From Serilophus lunatus (taxonomy: Eukaryota; Chordata; Aves; Passeriformes; Eurylaimidae): 64,000 nt of DNA. Of the stretch, positions 41,401 to 56,600 are shown piece by piece (the stretch's first letter is position 1; each line of letters opens with the position of its first letter). The notes beneath the pieces are model-generated. The model saw only the letters and a program-made list of their open reading frames with translations, made no database searches and was not told the DNA's origin. The translations under genes were made by a program, and so were the position numbers. The stretch lies in the NCBI GenBank assembly GCA_013399895.1, contig VXBA01000427.1:124408-188407 (forward strand). Reading direction: 5' to 3'.

Positions 41401-44400
41401 CATCTGATATAGAATTATATTTTGTCCAAAGGTACTTATAGATTTCTGACTGAAGTGTTAAAAAAGTGGATAGTAAAATGTCAAGTAACTAAGTCACCCT
41501 TAGAAGGAAAATAATCCTAAAATTTATGTGAGGAAATCCTGGAATTTTTCAGATACTGCTTTTATTTTATGACATTTTTTTGTTTATGTGGCACTGATCT
41601 AGTAATTTGGTTTTAATCATGGTAATACTTATAGATTTTTTCATCCATGGCCTGAGAAATAAACTGCAATTCATTTTATGTTTTAGCAAACAATAGATAC
41701 TCGGATGAGGTGTCTCACAACTTAATGCTTATAAAGCTTGAAATTTACAGTCTGCTCTCAAATTGTTCCACAGATGTGATTATACTCTTCTTGTTCAGGC
41801 TTTTGTTAGAGTCCTGAGCCCACAGGCAGTGGCATCCAAGGATTTTGGTATGCACTGACATGCTTTCCTCCTTTGGCTCTGGCATTTCTCCTTTTCTGCT
41901 GCTTTACAGTAGTAAGAATATAAATCCCAGCTGTTTTTGAAGCATCCTGAATGTTTGGTTTTCTGTCTTGTTTGAGAGCGAGTGACTGACTAACAGATTC
42001 CTCACATTACTCCACAGACACTTTGTCTAAAGGCTATAGTTCAACCTTTCCAAAAAATGATAGAAGCAATACAAGAAACAGTAGATTTCAGGGAGCCTTA
42101 AAACAATATGAAGCTTTACTTAATGGCATGAAAAATACCCAATTTCAACAAAAACAAAGAAAAAAATCTTCCTTTGTCTATGTCTTCTCTCATCTGCTTG
42201 AAACAGTCTGGGGGATGAAAAATGTTCATGAATCTCTGTCACAGTTTTTGTCTTCTAAACTATCAAGTTCATCCAACTTATTACAATTTATCTTGACTAG
42301 GTTTTTGCTCCTCACCTTGCCCTTCTCTTATTTTTTTCCTTTTCCCAGTTTTGTGAACATTATGCTATCTCTTTGTTTTTCTGTGGAACATAGTCATGAC
42401 TCATGATTTCATCCCAAGAGACTCGTATCTTTTTTTTTCCTTGTTTAAGGATGACTCCTAAATGTCATCCTTGAGAAGGATAATAGTAGCAGCTCTTTCT
42501 AACTCTAGCCAATATCCTTAATACTTTATTTTTTTTAGTCAGAGCAGAAGAGAAACTTCAGGCTTTTCCATTGCTCCTGGCTTGGCAAATATATACTGGA
42601 CTAGCAGGAAAAACCCCACTTGTTCTACAGATACAGCAACTTCCATAGTGATACTGTGGCATGAAATCTTATATACATATATATCTATAATAGTTCCCCA
42701 AATCATTACGTATGTTCCATTGACTTCCACTTAATCCACATGGCTTATGGTAAAAAATGTAGCAGAGAAACTTAAAAGGTGTTTTCTAAGCAGCCTTTTT
42801 TGCATGTCATTAATTTATTACTTTTTTTTTTCAATCCATGCACACTTCACTCCAGTTAGATTCCTGTTGGTAAGAAGGCTTATTGCCACAAATCAAAGAA
42901 ATGTTGATAGAATTTGATATGTGAAATTCAAATTTTGATCACTCTGCTCCTGTTTAACTGGCTGCCAAATCTGGATTTGAGAGAAATGTTCTTCAAGTAT
43001 ACAGATTAGAACCTGTTGTTCTGTTGCTGTACTTCAGTTCTGCTGTTTCGACAGGAGCAAAGCTACCAGGTGTGTTTAGGGGGTTTTGTTTCTTTCACGT
43101 GGTGGTGGTTCCTGTGACTGCCTTTCCCTTCCCTTCTAAATCTAGGATGGCAATGTGTAACTGCAGAAGAGCAGAGCTCAGGCAGGGGCTGAATTCCAGT
43201 CTCTCCTGTTTTTTCTGTTTCCTACATAATAGAGTTATAACTGGATATTTTTGTCTTCATTTCAGAACAAAAAAGATTTTTTTTCTTGTTCCAGATTTGA
43301 ATGAATCCTTATGAAATTCAAGCTGATCAAATTCTACTCAACCTGCAATAGAAGTGTAGTATAGTTTTAGACTCTGTTGATATAGCTATATCTAGATCTA
43401 ATGTATCCTTACCAAAGAAAAAGGATGGGATTGTGCCAAGCATTGACTTGCTGATTTCTGAGCTTGTAGAATTGTATGCTATTTGTACATGCTCACTGAA
43501 GATTTGATTTTTGTTTTTAAGATGGCAGGCTGATAATACGATATTTTGCCTTAGTTTTTTTATATGTAATTGTGCATATTTTACTCTGTAACTGCAGTAG
43601 CTTGTCTGCACTTTATTGTCCTGTTGACTGAGTCGCTCCCAATTCATGCTGATCTTTCCCAATTGTTTTCTTTTTACTGAAGGTTATCAGAGCTTTGTTT
43701 CAGCTGGATGTAAACTCAGTCACAATAAGAAACTGTGTGTGAAAAGGGAAATCTGAGATAAAGGATTTTTTTTTGCATACTTTGACCTACAAAATATTGC
43801 CGAAATAGAAATACATTAGAATCAATTGGGAAAAGCACATTTGCCCACACAGCATTCCATTTTTATTTGCCAAGAAAGTAGAACAGTGATTGCTGTGTAA
43901 GCAAATATCAATACACATTTTGATGTGATCAGATCTTGAGGAGTTGATAAGAAAATACAACAATCTAGCATAGATCAAGAATAAAAGGATTTGCAGTCTT
44001 GCTAGTTTTTGGAAACTAAAACAGGAAAAGAAGCAAGTCTAAGAAATGTAAAGGTAAAGAACATGTAAGTCTTTGAATAAAACAGAATGAGCATTGTTAT
44101 TTGGGGGTTTTCTTAAGAAACATCCAAGCAGGATAGAAAGCAAGTTTTAAAAGGTTTAACAGAAGGTATTATCCAATTGTGCATTTCCCCAAAGAGGGAT
44201 CAAATACTAGAGTGAAAAAGCAGCACTTTGAAGCCCAGAATTTCAATGTACTGGTTCAGCAGCTTGGGATTCTCTGGACCAAACTTCTAAAAATTATAAT
44301 TGTTTCTACTCAAAATGGTAACTGCATGATTTTCTAAGTGGATTAAGAATTCAAGGGAGGGCTCATTAATTTACTGACTATTTTTAACAAAAAATCAGCA

Positions 44401-46384
44401 GGTTATATTTGTGCAATTGTTACTTTCCCTAGCTTTTTTCTCAGTAAGAAATTGGGATTTATGTTTGTGAATCAGGTAAACAAAGGAATTGGGCGCTTTC
44501 TTTAGTTTCTGTTTTCTAATTTATGATTTACTATGTTACCTTACAAACTTGTCTCAAAATATTCTACTTTTTTATGCTCTACTACACTTAATTTTATAAA
44601 CTGATTCTTAGAGAGAAACGTATTTTTAGGCAAATTCCTTTGGTATGTGGTATTTCATGCTTGTAACTGAGTGTGAAAAGTATTTTACGAACCTTTTCAA
44701 AGACTTATAAATAATAGCATGCAAATTGCAGCCTGTAGCTGCATAAATGTATGTTGTGTTGCCAGAGTATTGTAATTACATTAATTAAAAAAAAAGAAAG
44801 GATTGTGATGTGATACCAATACCATGTCATAATACTGTTAAAACAATTTAAAAATACTACAAATTCAGAGCCGTTTGGTTTGTGGCATAACTAGAATCTG
44901 ACATAACTGATTCTGAAATGAAAGACCACCCTGTGTGTTCTGAGGATGAAGACAAGAATGAGAATTATTTTATTTTACTTTATTTTGATTGCCAACCAAT
45001 AAAAAATAATTTTCTTGCTGTCCTGAGCATGTTCCTTTATCCCCTGCAGTTAAATACCCTCTAGTATTAATGAAACTATTTCAAAGAAATACATGTTTCT
45101 CTGCAGGAAGAGGGATAAAGATTGTCGAGAAGAGTATTCTCCTTGAGGAAATAACTATTTTTCAAATTGTTTCAAAAGAAAAATGTTGTCTTAGCTTCGA
45201 GTTAAGGAGGGAGAAGAAGTAGGTAAAATAAGTGAAGTTATAAGTGTATTTGTATAGTCAGGAGCAACAGCTTGAAAAAGGGTGACTTGTATTTCAACCT
45301 CAGGATACCTGGAATGCGGAATTCCACGGTTGTATTATTTGCCTTTCTCATGATGTCATGCAACTCCCTTTTTCTGTGAATTGGCTACCTGACAACGGAT
45401 ACCCCTTCTTGGTTTATTTCTCTATTCTCCAGCTCTTCCCACAAAGAACAAATAATTGAATTAATCATATTGTACTGTAGCCAGACTTCAAGGGGAAGGG
45501 AAACCAGAAACCAGATGTCATAAGCTTCTACTGGCAAGATGATTTTGAAAAGCATGCAGGCAGCTAGGAAAAATACATGGCTTTTCTGGAAAATAGAAAC
45601 AGCACCTTAAACACTGGGAAGTCATGTGATCATCTCTGGAAACAGTGGGAGCATTTCTAGGAAAAAGGAATGCTGACAGTCATTTTCCCTGACTGAAGCA
45701 ATCCTCTACAAATGCAAGTAATAATGTCAGTCAGGAGAGAACAATGAAGCAATACTGGATATTTTCCTTCTTTTCCCTGGTAAAAGCTATGCAGCTTGCT
45801 CTGGAGAAAACATTAATTTTGGGAAAATCTACATCACTGTCATCTCCATCACTGTGTGGAGCATGTTTTTGTCCGTGCTGTGTTTATATTCCTTATAGCT
45901 CACTGTTGAGGGGATCTGAGCACATGCTTGTGTGTGAATCCCATTCAGGGTGGAAAAAGGGGCTCCAGAAGCCAAGCTGCTGCTCATCCTTCTGGTAAAA
46001 GCCCAGATGTTCTAATGAACATCTGTGGGATTGGAGGCAAAAAGTGGATTGGGTTTCAACCTGTCATGTTAGAGGTCTATTATAAAAATAGAACAGCTGT
46101 TTCCACTCTGTTCCAACCCTATTGGAGGAAAAAAGAGACAACATGAGCTCGCTGCCATTCTGCAATTGGCAGCAGCACTGGGCACCTGTTAATGTTGGTA
46201 CCTTATGCTACAACATCCTCTTCAGAGCATGGCACTGTGGCCCTTCCATATACAACACGCTTACATAACATTCTGACCTTTTCTTTTCTTGATAAACTTT
46301 CCTAAAATGGCAGCATCCGAATGGCTCTGGATTGTTTCTGCAGCTTTACCCTCCTAAGCATGCAGTAGAGGATATTAAATGCTT

Positions 46385-46394
46385 CCCCCCCCCC
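46385..46394. repeat. poly(C) run
   Basis: Ten consecutive C on the plus strand in otherwise AT-rich sequence. Confidence 0.9.
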
Positions 46395-49300
46395 GCTTAA
46401 TGGTTGGGCCATTCAGGAAAGACAAGTAGAAGGAAGTGCACAGGACTACTTTCTGCTGTCCCTCACCTTGAAACTGGTTGAGTGTTCCATTAGTTTTGTT
46501 GCCTTATTGCATTTCCCAGTGAAAGCATGTCAGACTCTTGTTTTGTGAAAGTTCAGTATATCCCAAGGTGACAACGATTTTTATATAAATATATCCATAA
46601 GGTTAGGGTATCTGCTTATCAGACTTTTGATGTTGAATTTTTTTATACAACACTGCTGTTAGTCTTAACATTTCTGTGAAAAGAACAGATCAACATATTT
46701 TTTTTTTTTTAGAATTTTGTGAATGTATGAAAAACAGAAATATTGCTCATAATTAAAAAAGCTGCAACAACCTGATTTTGCTGGCATTTTTTAACAAAGC
46801 CACTTATTTGTTTTGGTTTGTTTGAGTATAGTCCTTTAGAACTAGGACTTTTTCCTTGAACAGAATCTTAGGAAGAGAACATACAGAAACTGATTTCTCA
46901 TTAATAAACACCCACCAAGAAAATATGATCAGACTGAAGTATAGGAACAAATGCAGAGAGGAGGTATCAGGTTTTGGATTTGAAGTGAAAAAAATACAAT
47001 CTACATCAGAGGGAACGATGAAAAGGGGTGTGTGAAAGGAGCTGGCAGAGAAAATACAGAGTCTCATGTGGATACTGGTATATCTTTGCAACAAGTCATA
47101 AAAGTATTTCAGGCAATTCTGGAGGCATGACAGAAATGCAATGTGCTTTAAGGGCTATCTGGCAAAAATTCTCACTGGAAATACATCTTTTAAATAGAGG
47201 TGAAGAATGAAGCACCAGTCCTCTGCCCAACAGCTACTTCTAGGTGAGGCTAGGAAAAAAGCAGAATAAATAATTCCATTAATCCCAGCTTTCTTCTTGC
47301 AATGCTTCAATGCAGACAAACATTTAGCTTTGTACATATGGCGAGACTGAATATGCATAATCAATTAATGTTTTATTCTGAAACTGCAAAACTCTTAACA
47401 TGTGCCTAGGAGGAATGTGTTATCTGAGCGAGACTTTTAAAAAAATTTTAAAATTAGATAATTCCAAAGGGACAAGCAAAAGTCATGGTTGCATCCTCAA
47501 GTTGAATTCCTTTTCTGTAAATCATCAAGTGACTTTTTTAAAATGTTTTTACATATATTCAGCATATATAACAAATGTTGCCCCCTTTTTTTTTTTTGGA
47601 AACAGTTGAACCATGCTGGCTGAAAATCGACATTTTGAAGCCAATCACTTTAACACAGATGATCACAATTTTGTCACGTCTCAAACAACTGCAAAGCTGC
47701 AGTGTTGCAATAGGAAGTGACAGACAATTTTATCTACAGACATTCATACTGATGTTCTTTTTTGGTTGCTTTTTAAGTTCACTACCTGAAAATTCTCTAA
47801 GGAAAAATACAAAGACACAAACCATCTGATGAACTCTGAAACAGTCTGGGAGCAGCATCATCCAGTCAATAAAAATGTATGTTAAAGCTTTTCTCTGAAC
47901 TACTGGTAGAGGTGGAATAAGATTTCTGTTCATGTTTTTTTTTCACAAGCTGCTTGGAAACTTTAGAATAAATGACAAAAAGTAAAATTCCAGCATTGAA
48001 AGCAAGTATTAACCAAGTCTCTGATCAGGGTTTATGCTTATTTTTACTTTCTGCTGTGGGAATGGAGATCACTTACAGTGTCCCTAATAAAAGCTTCCCA
48101 CATTGCTTCCTGATAAGTTTATTTTTGCTATGTGGTAAATGTGCTCTTCACCCTGCAACTAATTCTTAAAACCCGGGGCTGTTAATTGAGTCTGCAAGAA
48201 TTCTGGGTCAATATGGGTAGGGGATATGCTGGTATCAAGTTTCACATGAGATCAAGAATTAACATTTAGGATTAATTGAGCAAGGAAATGTTATCTTAAA
48301 GCCTTAAAGAAGTCTAGTTTTCATCCTTTTCCTAAGAAAAGTCATGCTTTTTCTTTATGTGAATTAAAGCATCTTCTTGCAGTGTTTTAATTTTTTAAAA
48401 ATTAATTAAAATGCAAAATTTTAATTTTAAATTTTTTTAGGCTGGAATATGATAGGAAGAAGTATAACTTTTACTATTTTGGCCTAGATGAGTGTGCAGT
48501 ACCAGTCAACTTCACTTATACTTCAGATTACTGTAACATGCTATATCTATATCCATGAGTTTTTTTTCTCCTAATTCTTCATTTCTGTCTAGCTTCTCAC
48601 AGACAAGTAAGGTAGAACTTAGACATAGTGATTTTTAACCTCTTCAACTTTCTAAAAAGAATGCAAGAAAAGTAATTGTAAAACTCCATCTCTCCTCTTT
48701 TTCTGCAATCCTGCTATTGTAGATCCCATTTTAACCCCTCACTCCCTCCACTCCCAAAATCAAAACAAAAAAAGCTGTGATGCCACTTGTTCTCTATGGA
48801 TACTTACCCATTGTCCACGACTGTGTCAAATCTTCTGGAATATTTTCTTTGATTGAAAACCTTTCCCCTTTTTTTGTCTCTTGCCTCCCAACAAAAAAAA
48901 ATGTCAACAATATCATTGTTTTTTTAGTTTGGACTATCTTCCAAAGCTGTTTTTCTATAAAACACAGGACAACCATACAACAGTGTACTGAACACATTAC
49001 TTGTACACGTGCTACGGTCTCAATTACTATTAACAGAAATTAAAGCTGAAACTCAGAAAACAGTTAATTAAAGTGAAATGCATCCATGACCTTGGAAGAC
49101 TCTATGTGTGCTAAAAAATATTTGATATATTTAGCTTCTTGGCAGGCTAGATTTTAAGGGCATGGAAACAGAGTAACTTCCTTGCCCACAAAGATTTGAA
49201 TTTCTGATACTGTTTTGCTTTCCTTGTAAGCTATTATAAACATCCTAATATGGTGCTTTATTGGAACTTCACTTTTAAAACAACTTTCTTAAAGGGAGGA

Positions 49301-50270
49301 AGAAGAAAAAAAATAAGACATGAATATGGGAAGTGAAAATATAGTGGTTGCTGCAGTGCTTTGTGTTAAGATTTGTCTAGAAAGACTTGGCCATTTAAAC
49401 TGTGTTTATCAGTTTGGATCATTTTATTGATTATCTGGCAATGAATGCTGGAAAACAGATTGACATTTTGTTTCTTGGACTCTCTCTGTTTCTCATATAG
49501 AGATTATTAGCTGGCTATTTTGAGACTGAAAAAAATGCTAGCTTTATAAATAAAAAGCCTCGTTAAGGCTTAATGAGTAGGTTTATTTGCAGGCACTTGA
49601 AGTACTTCTCCTTGAAGTCTCAAATCTTTCCATGTAACAGGGCCTAGTTTACAGGATCATCTGTACCCCAAAGCAAACTTTATTTATGCTGTTGTCAATA
49701 TAAATATTTTCTTGAGGATGACTGGGCTCTGGCATTCATCTCCTTACCTTGTACTGCAGGCTCTGCAATTCTGCATTCTTTTAATAGGACATTCTTCCAG
49801 AAGATTCATCTAGAAAAGTTGCTGCATAAACATCATTAAAAGTTTATGCAGCACTAATAAAGTTTTGTTACATTTTATATAAATGATCCAGCATAGTTTT
49901 TCTGTAAAGTTGAGAAATCAGATGATAAGAACACCTGATTATTGAACAGTCGATTCAATAAATAAAATTGTCAGTCCTCATAGTTATTTGGGAGGTACAA
50001 CAAAAGTCTTAACTGATAAAAATACTTTGGGGATGTTTACAAAATTAAATATGAAAGCTCATGTGATAGAACTCTAAGTGCAAATATTCTCACTTCTGCT
50101 GCAAATTTTTAGCCTGCCTGATGAATAATCTTTATACTTTAGTCATTGAATAAAAAACAGAGCATGTAATCATGGCTTGCCTTTATGGTTGGCAATTACA
50201 TATGGGTAGAGAGGATATTAAGCAACATTTTAATACAATGTGTTTTAAAGTCCAAAAGCATAAAATCTTC

Positions 50271-50293
50271 AATAATAATAATAAATAATAAAT
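50271..50293. repeat. (AAT)n microsatellite
   Basis: AATAATAATAATAAATAATA with one interruption. Trinucleotide simple repeat. Confidence 0.88.
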
Positions 50294-53200
50294 CTTGTAA
50301 AAATGGGAATTCTCAAGAGCTCAAATGAAAACACATACAACTATATCTACACAGATAAGCTGTTCGAGTTAAAGTTCTTATCTCCCAGATTGCCCAATTA
50401 AAGTCAAAATGAAAAGAAAAATTACTGTGGCAAAATCACTTGTCTGCTGTTGCTCAGACAGACTTTGTGCTTGAAAACAGTTGTGCTCCAAAAGTGAAGT
50501 CCCTGTATGAAATCTTACCTGTTCTTCAGCCTGGGAGACAGAACTCTTCAGTATTTCAGTATTCAAAGATTTTAGTGCGTGTGTTCATCTCTCCAAAGAC
50601 ACAAGTAAAAATGTTTGAACTTGGGGAGCTCAACTCAGGAAATGTAGCATTGCTATGTCCTGCGCTGCTGCTTTCATAACTCACAGAGCTGTGAAAATCA
50701 AGAAAATGAGAAGTTACCAGGTAGAATGGGAGCACATCCCGCCACCAAGCCACGTGTAACCCAAGAGAACTGTGTCTAGCTACCCCAAAATTAAAGAATA
50801 ATTTTATGCTGTTCCTGGGGAGTACAGCACTGTAATAGTGGCAACATAAATATGTTGTTTTATACAGGTGTGGCCAGCCATCTGTATTCGTATGTTTTAA
50901 GCAGGTATCACCAGATCTTAAAACCAGAGCAAACAAATGACTTTTTTTTTTTTCTTATATGGTCCATGATACTGTGTCTTCTTTATACAATTTTAACAAT
51001 CTAGCTGAAATAATTAAATTTTAGATGCTAATATTTCCTCATTCAAAAACTTAGATTTTAGCCAGCAAGTTTAACCTGCATTTGGCCTGAGATCATTCAC
51101 GTTAAATCTCTGAGCAAAGCACCTGCCAAAGCAGTTTCAGGAGCTGAAGATTGATGGAAACATTGTTTTTCTCTTCTTATGGTTACCTTCAGAGTCCTTC
51201 TATGTCCACTAAATATTATATAATCAGCAAGGGTCATGATTGTATGGTGCAAGTGGATGGGCCGAGCAAAACAGAACCAAATCTCTCTCACTATAGGTTT
51301 CTGCCCATAGCAGGAGCAATAGGCTACATCTCCTTTACAAGTTACTGGCTTCACTAAGTTTCTGGGAACTTGAAAGTATTTTGAGACTTCCATTACTTGG
51401 CTAAATTTGGCCAATAGTGGTATAGGATGAACAAGCCAGTGAACAAGAAACTTAAGTGAAAAGTTTTGTTTTCCAGAGGACAGTAGTGCTGAAAGGCAGT
51501 AAATAACTTGTTCTTGCCAAGCTGGATTCAAAGCAGTCATTGCTGTGAAAGTGATGAATGCAGATTTAACAGAAACACAACTTCTGTTGTAGACAAATGA
51601 GACATTTTATGCTTGTGGCCTATATATTCTGAGAAAATAAAACTTAAAAATGTAACAGAAATTTAAAAAAGTAAAAATTCTGTAGCTGCATATAACTAGG
51701 TGGAAGGCTGATACTCTGCTGAGCCACAAGAATCTATTTCAGAACTCGAGCTTGTGGGTAATAAAATAGTAATTCAAGAAAATGAAAGGAGATGTGTTAA
51801 AATGCTTTGTCAGAGAGCCTGTAATGGTGTGAAGGACTGTAAGTGGTCAAAAGACATTAAAACCTAAAATGGTTTTTGAAAAACCCACTCCTAATGCATT
51901 GGGGCCAAGCTTAAATGCCAAGGTTAGAGAAGTTTTTCAGAACCTTTCTTTACTATGTTGATTCTGGGAACTAGGAATGTCTTAAGTGTCAAATAATAGA
52001 CTTTCTAATGCAAGCTGAAGCCTGACATGGCACCAAAAAGGTGCCTAGCCTGTTTTTTCCTTATGTTAGAGGACTGTGCTAAGTTGCCGTCAACTCATCT
52101 TTGCCCACTTCTCCTACAAGCATCCTACAAGTTGCTGTGCATGAGTCCCCTATGGAAAAAAAATCATCAAATCTTTAGTGCCCTTTGTGTGGTCTGTTTC
52201 TGCCTTACTGCTCTCATTAGCCATTGTCAAACAAGAAGTTAATTTAGTATCATTTCCTCCATTCTCCTAAACCAGTCCTATATATCCCCTCCAAATTTAC
52301 TATCCAATAATTTAACATAATCTGCTGCAATTCTTTGGCATTTCCCATCCTCTTCTCTCTTGTCTCTACTTCGTTTGTGAAAGGCTTTTTTGGACAGGGT
52401 TTGGTTTGCTTATATTTAATAACTTTGCAGCACCTGGCATAAGCAGAACTCTTAGTTAGGATCTGTGGATGTAATTGTAATATTTGTAAATAAATAATCG
52501 GAATTGGCTAAAGGACTGGAGTAAAATCTGTGTCTGTTTTAGAGCTGAGAGCTCTGAGTCACATGCACATGATTCCTCTGCAGGTACCTGCATATAGTGT
52601 GGTAAATATTTTGCATTTCTTTTCTCTCTTCATGCCCCATTTGTAGCTACATTTTCTCATGGGATAGAAGCAACTTCTGTGGACTTCAATAGGAATTATT
52701 CCTACTCTGCAAGTAGAGAGCAGAGCCCATGACTGGACTGAAGCCAACGTTCTTTAAAAGTTCACATGCCTTGTATTTGCTCTCTAGTTTAGACTCCTTC
52801 TGACCAAACAGAGAAGGAGGAAGGGGGAGAGGAATGAAAAATAGTAGCATCTGTGTCAGTAAAAAATTCTAAGGGTTAACATAACATGATGTAAACTGTT
52901 TCATCTGTTCTTCCTACTTGCCCATTTTAAATCAGGAATGAGTAAGTAGAGCTTATATGCAGTGAACTTGAAGAATGCTAATGGGATGTCTGCATCGTGT
53001 TGTACTCGGAGTACTCATGCTAGAATAGGAAAGCCCTTAATTCTCAAATTCTCTGAGGCAAGAAAGGCTTTCTGAAGAGTAAATTTAAACTCTCATTCTA
53101 ATGTTAGGCAGCCTGTTGGATCTCTGAGTTAAAAATTGCTTCAGCTTTAGTTACTAGAGCCAGATGTAACATTGACCTTAAATGGTAAAAGCTCCCAAGA

Positions 53201-53666
53201 GTGAAAGAGAGGCTGGCCTGAGGGAAAAAGAGGAATAACTGAAGTTTTAGGTAAGTAATCTCTATAACCAAGAATAAGCTCTTTTTCAGCCGTGAAACAG
53301 AACGGAACCATATTTCCTCCTTAAAGGTACAGTACCTTGTTGTGACACCGAGTAGCTGGTTCTTTCTACCTCTTCTCTTCCACCCTCTTCAAATTCTACC
53401 TCTCTGTCAGATTTTAGCTGCTTGAAAACTGGGTGTAGTTAATGAAACCTCGCTATTCTTACATATGTGTTTGAGACTATACAAGAATGGAAAAGGAAAA
53501 GCTGTGTTAATTACATTGGGACTTGATTAAGAAAGGTACGTAGTCAGTAATTCAAGGCAACGTGATTCATAGACACTGTTATCTGTATTGTACTAACCAA
53601 TAGAGAGTCTTAGTTACAAGCAATACATGTTATAGAGAGACAGAGATATCACAGATTTCTCTTTTC

Positions 53667-53686
53667 TTTTTTTTTTTTTTTTTTTA
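53667..53686. repeat. poly(T) run
   Basis: About twenty consecutive T following CTCTTTTCTTT. No retroelement body is visible on either side. Confidence 0.85.
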
Positions 53687-56600
53687 AATTGTATGACTTT
53701 CCATCTCATATGCTTTTAACAGTGCCGGAGTGGTTCACGCTGATGGATTACTTACTTGTTTGGAGCTTATCTTTTTAAAAAGCATTTCCAGAGCCATTTC
53801 TCTCAACAGTATGTGTTTAGTTTTAATTCTGTTAGATATAAATTAAGACCATGAAATTGTGACTAATTGGAATGCTTTACAGAAAAAACCCGAACCACCT
53901 CCAAATGCTAAAGCATGTTTGCTTCAGTATAGAAAATTTCATTTACTTTTCCTGATATTTCAGTCTTCAGTTTTATCTGTGCTATTTGGTAGGTACCCTG
54001 CACTGAAGTGTCTTTTATTTTCTTGGCAAAATAAAAAACATTTTTGTCTTACTAATGTGTATGTTAAGGTCTTTTTTAATTCCTCCAGACAGCAATATGT
54101 AAACAACATGAAAGAATGAGGACAGTGCAAGGAAATTATAGCTGAAATTGAAGACTTAGTTTTCTGTTACTAACTCATATTAGTAACAACTTTTGTTAGG
54201 GAGTTGATTTTTCAAATCTATATAGCATGGCTTCACCTGGTGAAAAATTCTCTGCAATCAGTAGCAAATGTTCACCTTTGCAGAGTGATTAGACAGTAGC
54301 TTTTAGTTTATGCTAGGCAAAGATTGGGGGAATTTAGAGTTATAAGACTTATAAGAGGATAGAAAATGTTCTTGAGTGCTGAAAGTTACTGCATTTGTAT
54401 TTGATAAGGTAGGTGTTGTGGATGCTTTAATGAAAGTTTACTTCATCCAGCTTCAAGAGAACATGATAAAGGCATCTTACTTGTTAGAGCTTTTCAGATT
54501 CTGTCGCAAAACTTGTAATAGTTTTCCTTTTATTTTTCTCTGGACTACCATTATGGAACAGCTCAGTACATTTAGGTTAATCTTCTAGCTGACCTTCATA
54601 TTTTAAATCAACAATTACATCTCGAATCAATAATTATCCCAGATTTGGAGTTTAATAATCTAATGATACAACTCATAGAAACTCAAGTTTATTAGAACCA
54701 ACAGTGGAAATTAGGAGTCAGTCCAGTATATTCAGATGCTGAATACTAGAGGGTCTTCAGTCTTTCCATATTCTTGTATTTAATAGCCTTCAAAGGCCCT
54801 TGTTCTGATTTGCTGGTCTTGCATGTGTTACTTTACTTGTGATGTTTTATGCACCCCTTCAACTTGTGCAAGCATATATAACTTTAGATGGTATTTTAGA
54901 AGGTGCTTTAGTTTTAACATTGTGTATGGACTGGAATAACTAATCTGCGTCTAACTCCTCCATGGCTGAAACAATTATATGTTTCTAATATATATCTTGT
55001 AGCATTTCAGCAACTATTGTTCTTATTCCATGCAATTATTTTTTATTTTGTAACTTTAATATATAATATAGTGCCTATGTGTAAATTTCTCTTCCATAAA
55101 GATATTATGATGCTGTTAGTGTAATTTAATTCAAAAAGTACAAGTTGCTTACTTGTACATTGTGAAATTTGTGTGTTAACATCAGCACTGTAATAAATAC
55201 CTGGAATTAATAATGTATTTGTTTAATGAAAATCCATCCACTTTACATCCTTCTGTCTTAAGTTCTAAATTGGCTGTGGACATGAAACCCATAAATTTCC
55301 TTGTCTCCTATCTTTTTATACGTCTGAGTCAGTTTTTATAACTATAGTCCTATTTATCTGGGACCAAAACAGTGGAATTTGAGAATTATCTAGCTGCCAG
55401 ATTAATTGCTCCAGGGTGTAGTACCAGCCTCATCCATCCTCCTTTGGATCAGCCTGCTTCCTGACAGCTTGCAAGGATAGTGTGGTGTCAAGTAACTTTT
55501 TGAAAAGCAAAGTATGGCAACTGAGGTATAGGGAGTTGGTACTGAGAAGAGACTGGTATGAAAGCTTCCCCTTTCAAGGGTTGTATGCGTATGTTCCTCG
55601 TGTGCCCTGGAGTTCTCTTGCCTCATCTATTTGCTGTTCTTAGAGAAGTGTGTAAGTCCAGCTAAAAGAAGCTTGTGAGCGAGAGGGGAAAGACAATCTT
55701 TGCTGTTTCAAGGTTTGTGGACTATTTAAAGATCTGAGGGATTTGTGAGCAGAGAGAGATCTCTTTTCTGTCCTAACTTGCAGCACTCCTGTAAACTAAG
55801 CGGAAGAATTTTCTTGTGATGTGTTCTCTGCTTGTGCTTCCTTTGAAAATTGGGTCAAAGAGATGTTTTAGATCTCAGTAACACTGTCAGAAAGGAAATC
55901 TGAGTGGGTGATGGATCTTTGTAAGCTTATAAAGTAGTGACTCAAGACATGAATTACTGCTTATGTGCATGTGGTATATTGTGGAGGACTAAGACTGTGA
56001 CTTCTTGTTGTGCTTTGAAATACTAACTCAGTTTCCACCACAGGAAAGTATGTCCTAAGAATTCTGAAAAGGAGAGAGTGATTTCATATTTAAGCAAGTG
56101 GACTTGTAGCCTCAGGTTTTCTTGGAGAGCTTGAGCTCTAACAGCATCCCTGGATTTAATTCTCTGGAGTAGATAGATGTAATAGTTTTTTTCTTTATAT
56201 TTCTTTAATTTTATTTATTTTAATGTGCCTATCACTAATTTTACAATCTGAAAAATAATCTGAGAAATTTCATTTTACTTAAGAAATGCCAAATGTATTA
56301 AATATCTGAAAGATTTAAAAAACAACAACAGTGACCACCACAGTCCCCCAATGAATAGCTGAAATCAAGAAAAACTTACCATCTGGTAGAGCTTTTAGCT
56401 ACCCTGTCCATGTACAAATGCCCCAAAAATTATACAAAGTCTTTAGGTATCACAAGTCATCAGGGACCTGTAGAACTGTGGGTTTGAAAAAGTAAGGCCT
56501 GAGGAATGTGATCTTTTTTTCTGTTAACATGGATTGCTGGGAGCAGGGAGGATGAGATGAGCAGGGAGAGAAACATGCAAACCTGCCAGCTAATGTTTGT

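Noticed and set aside
42023..42406. 127-codon plus-strand frame
   Set aside because: The frame opens at TTG rather than ATG, is rich in Ser/Phe/Leu from T-rich DNA, and has no family resemblance or splice context.
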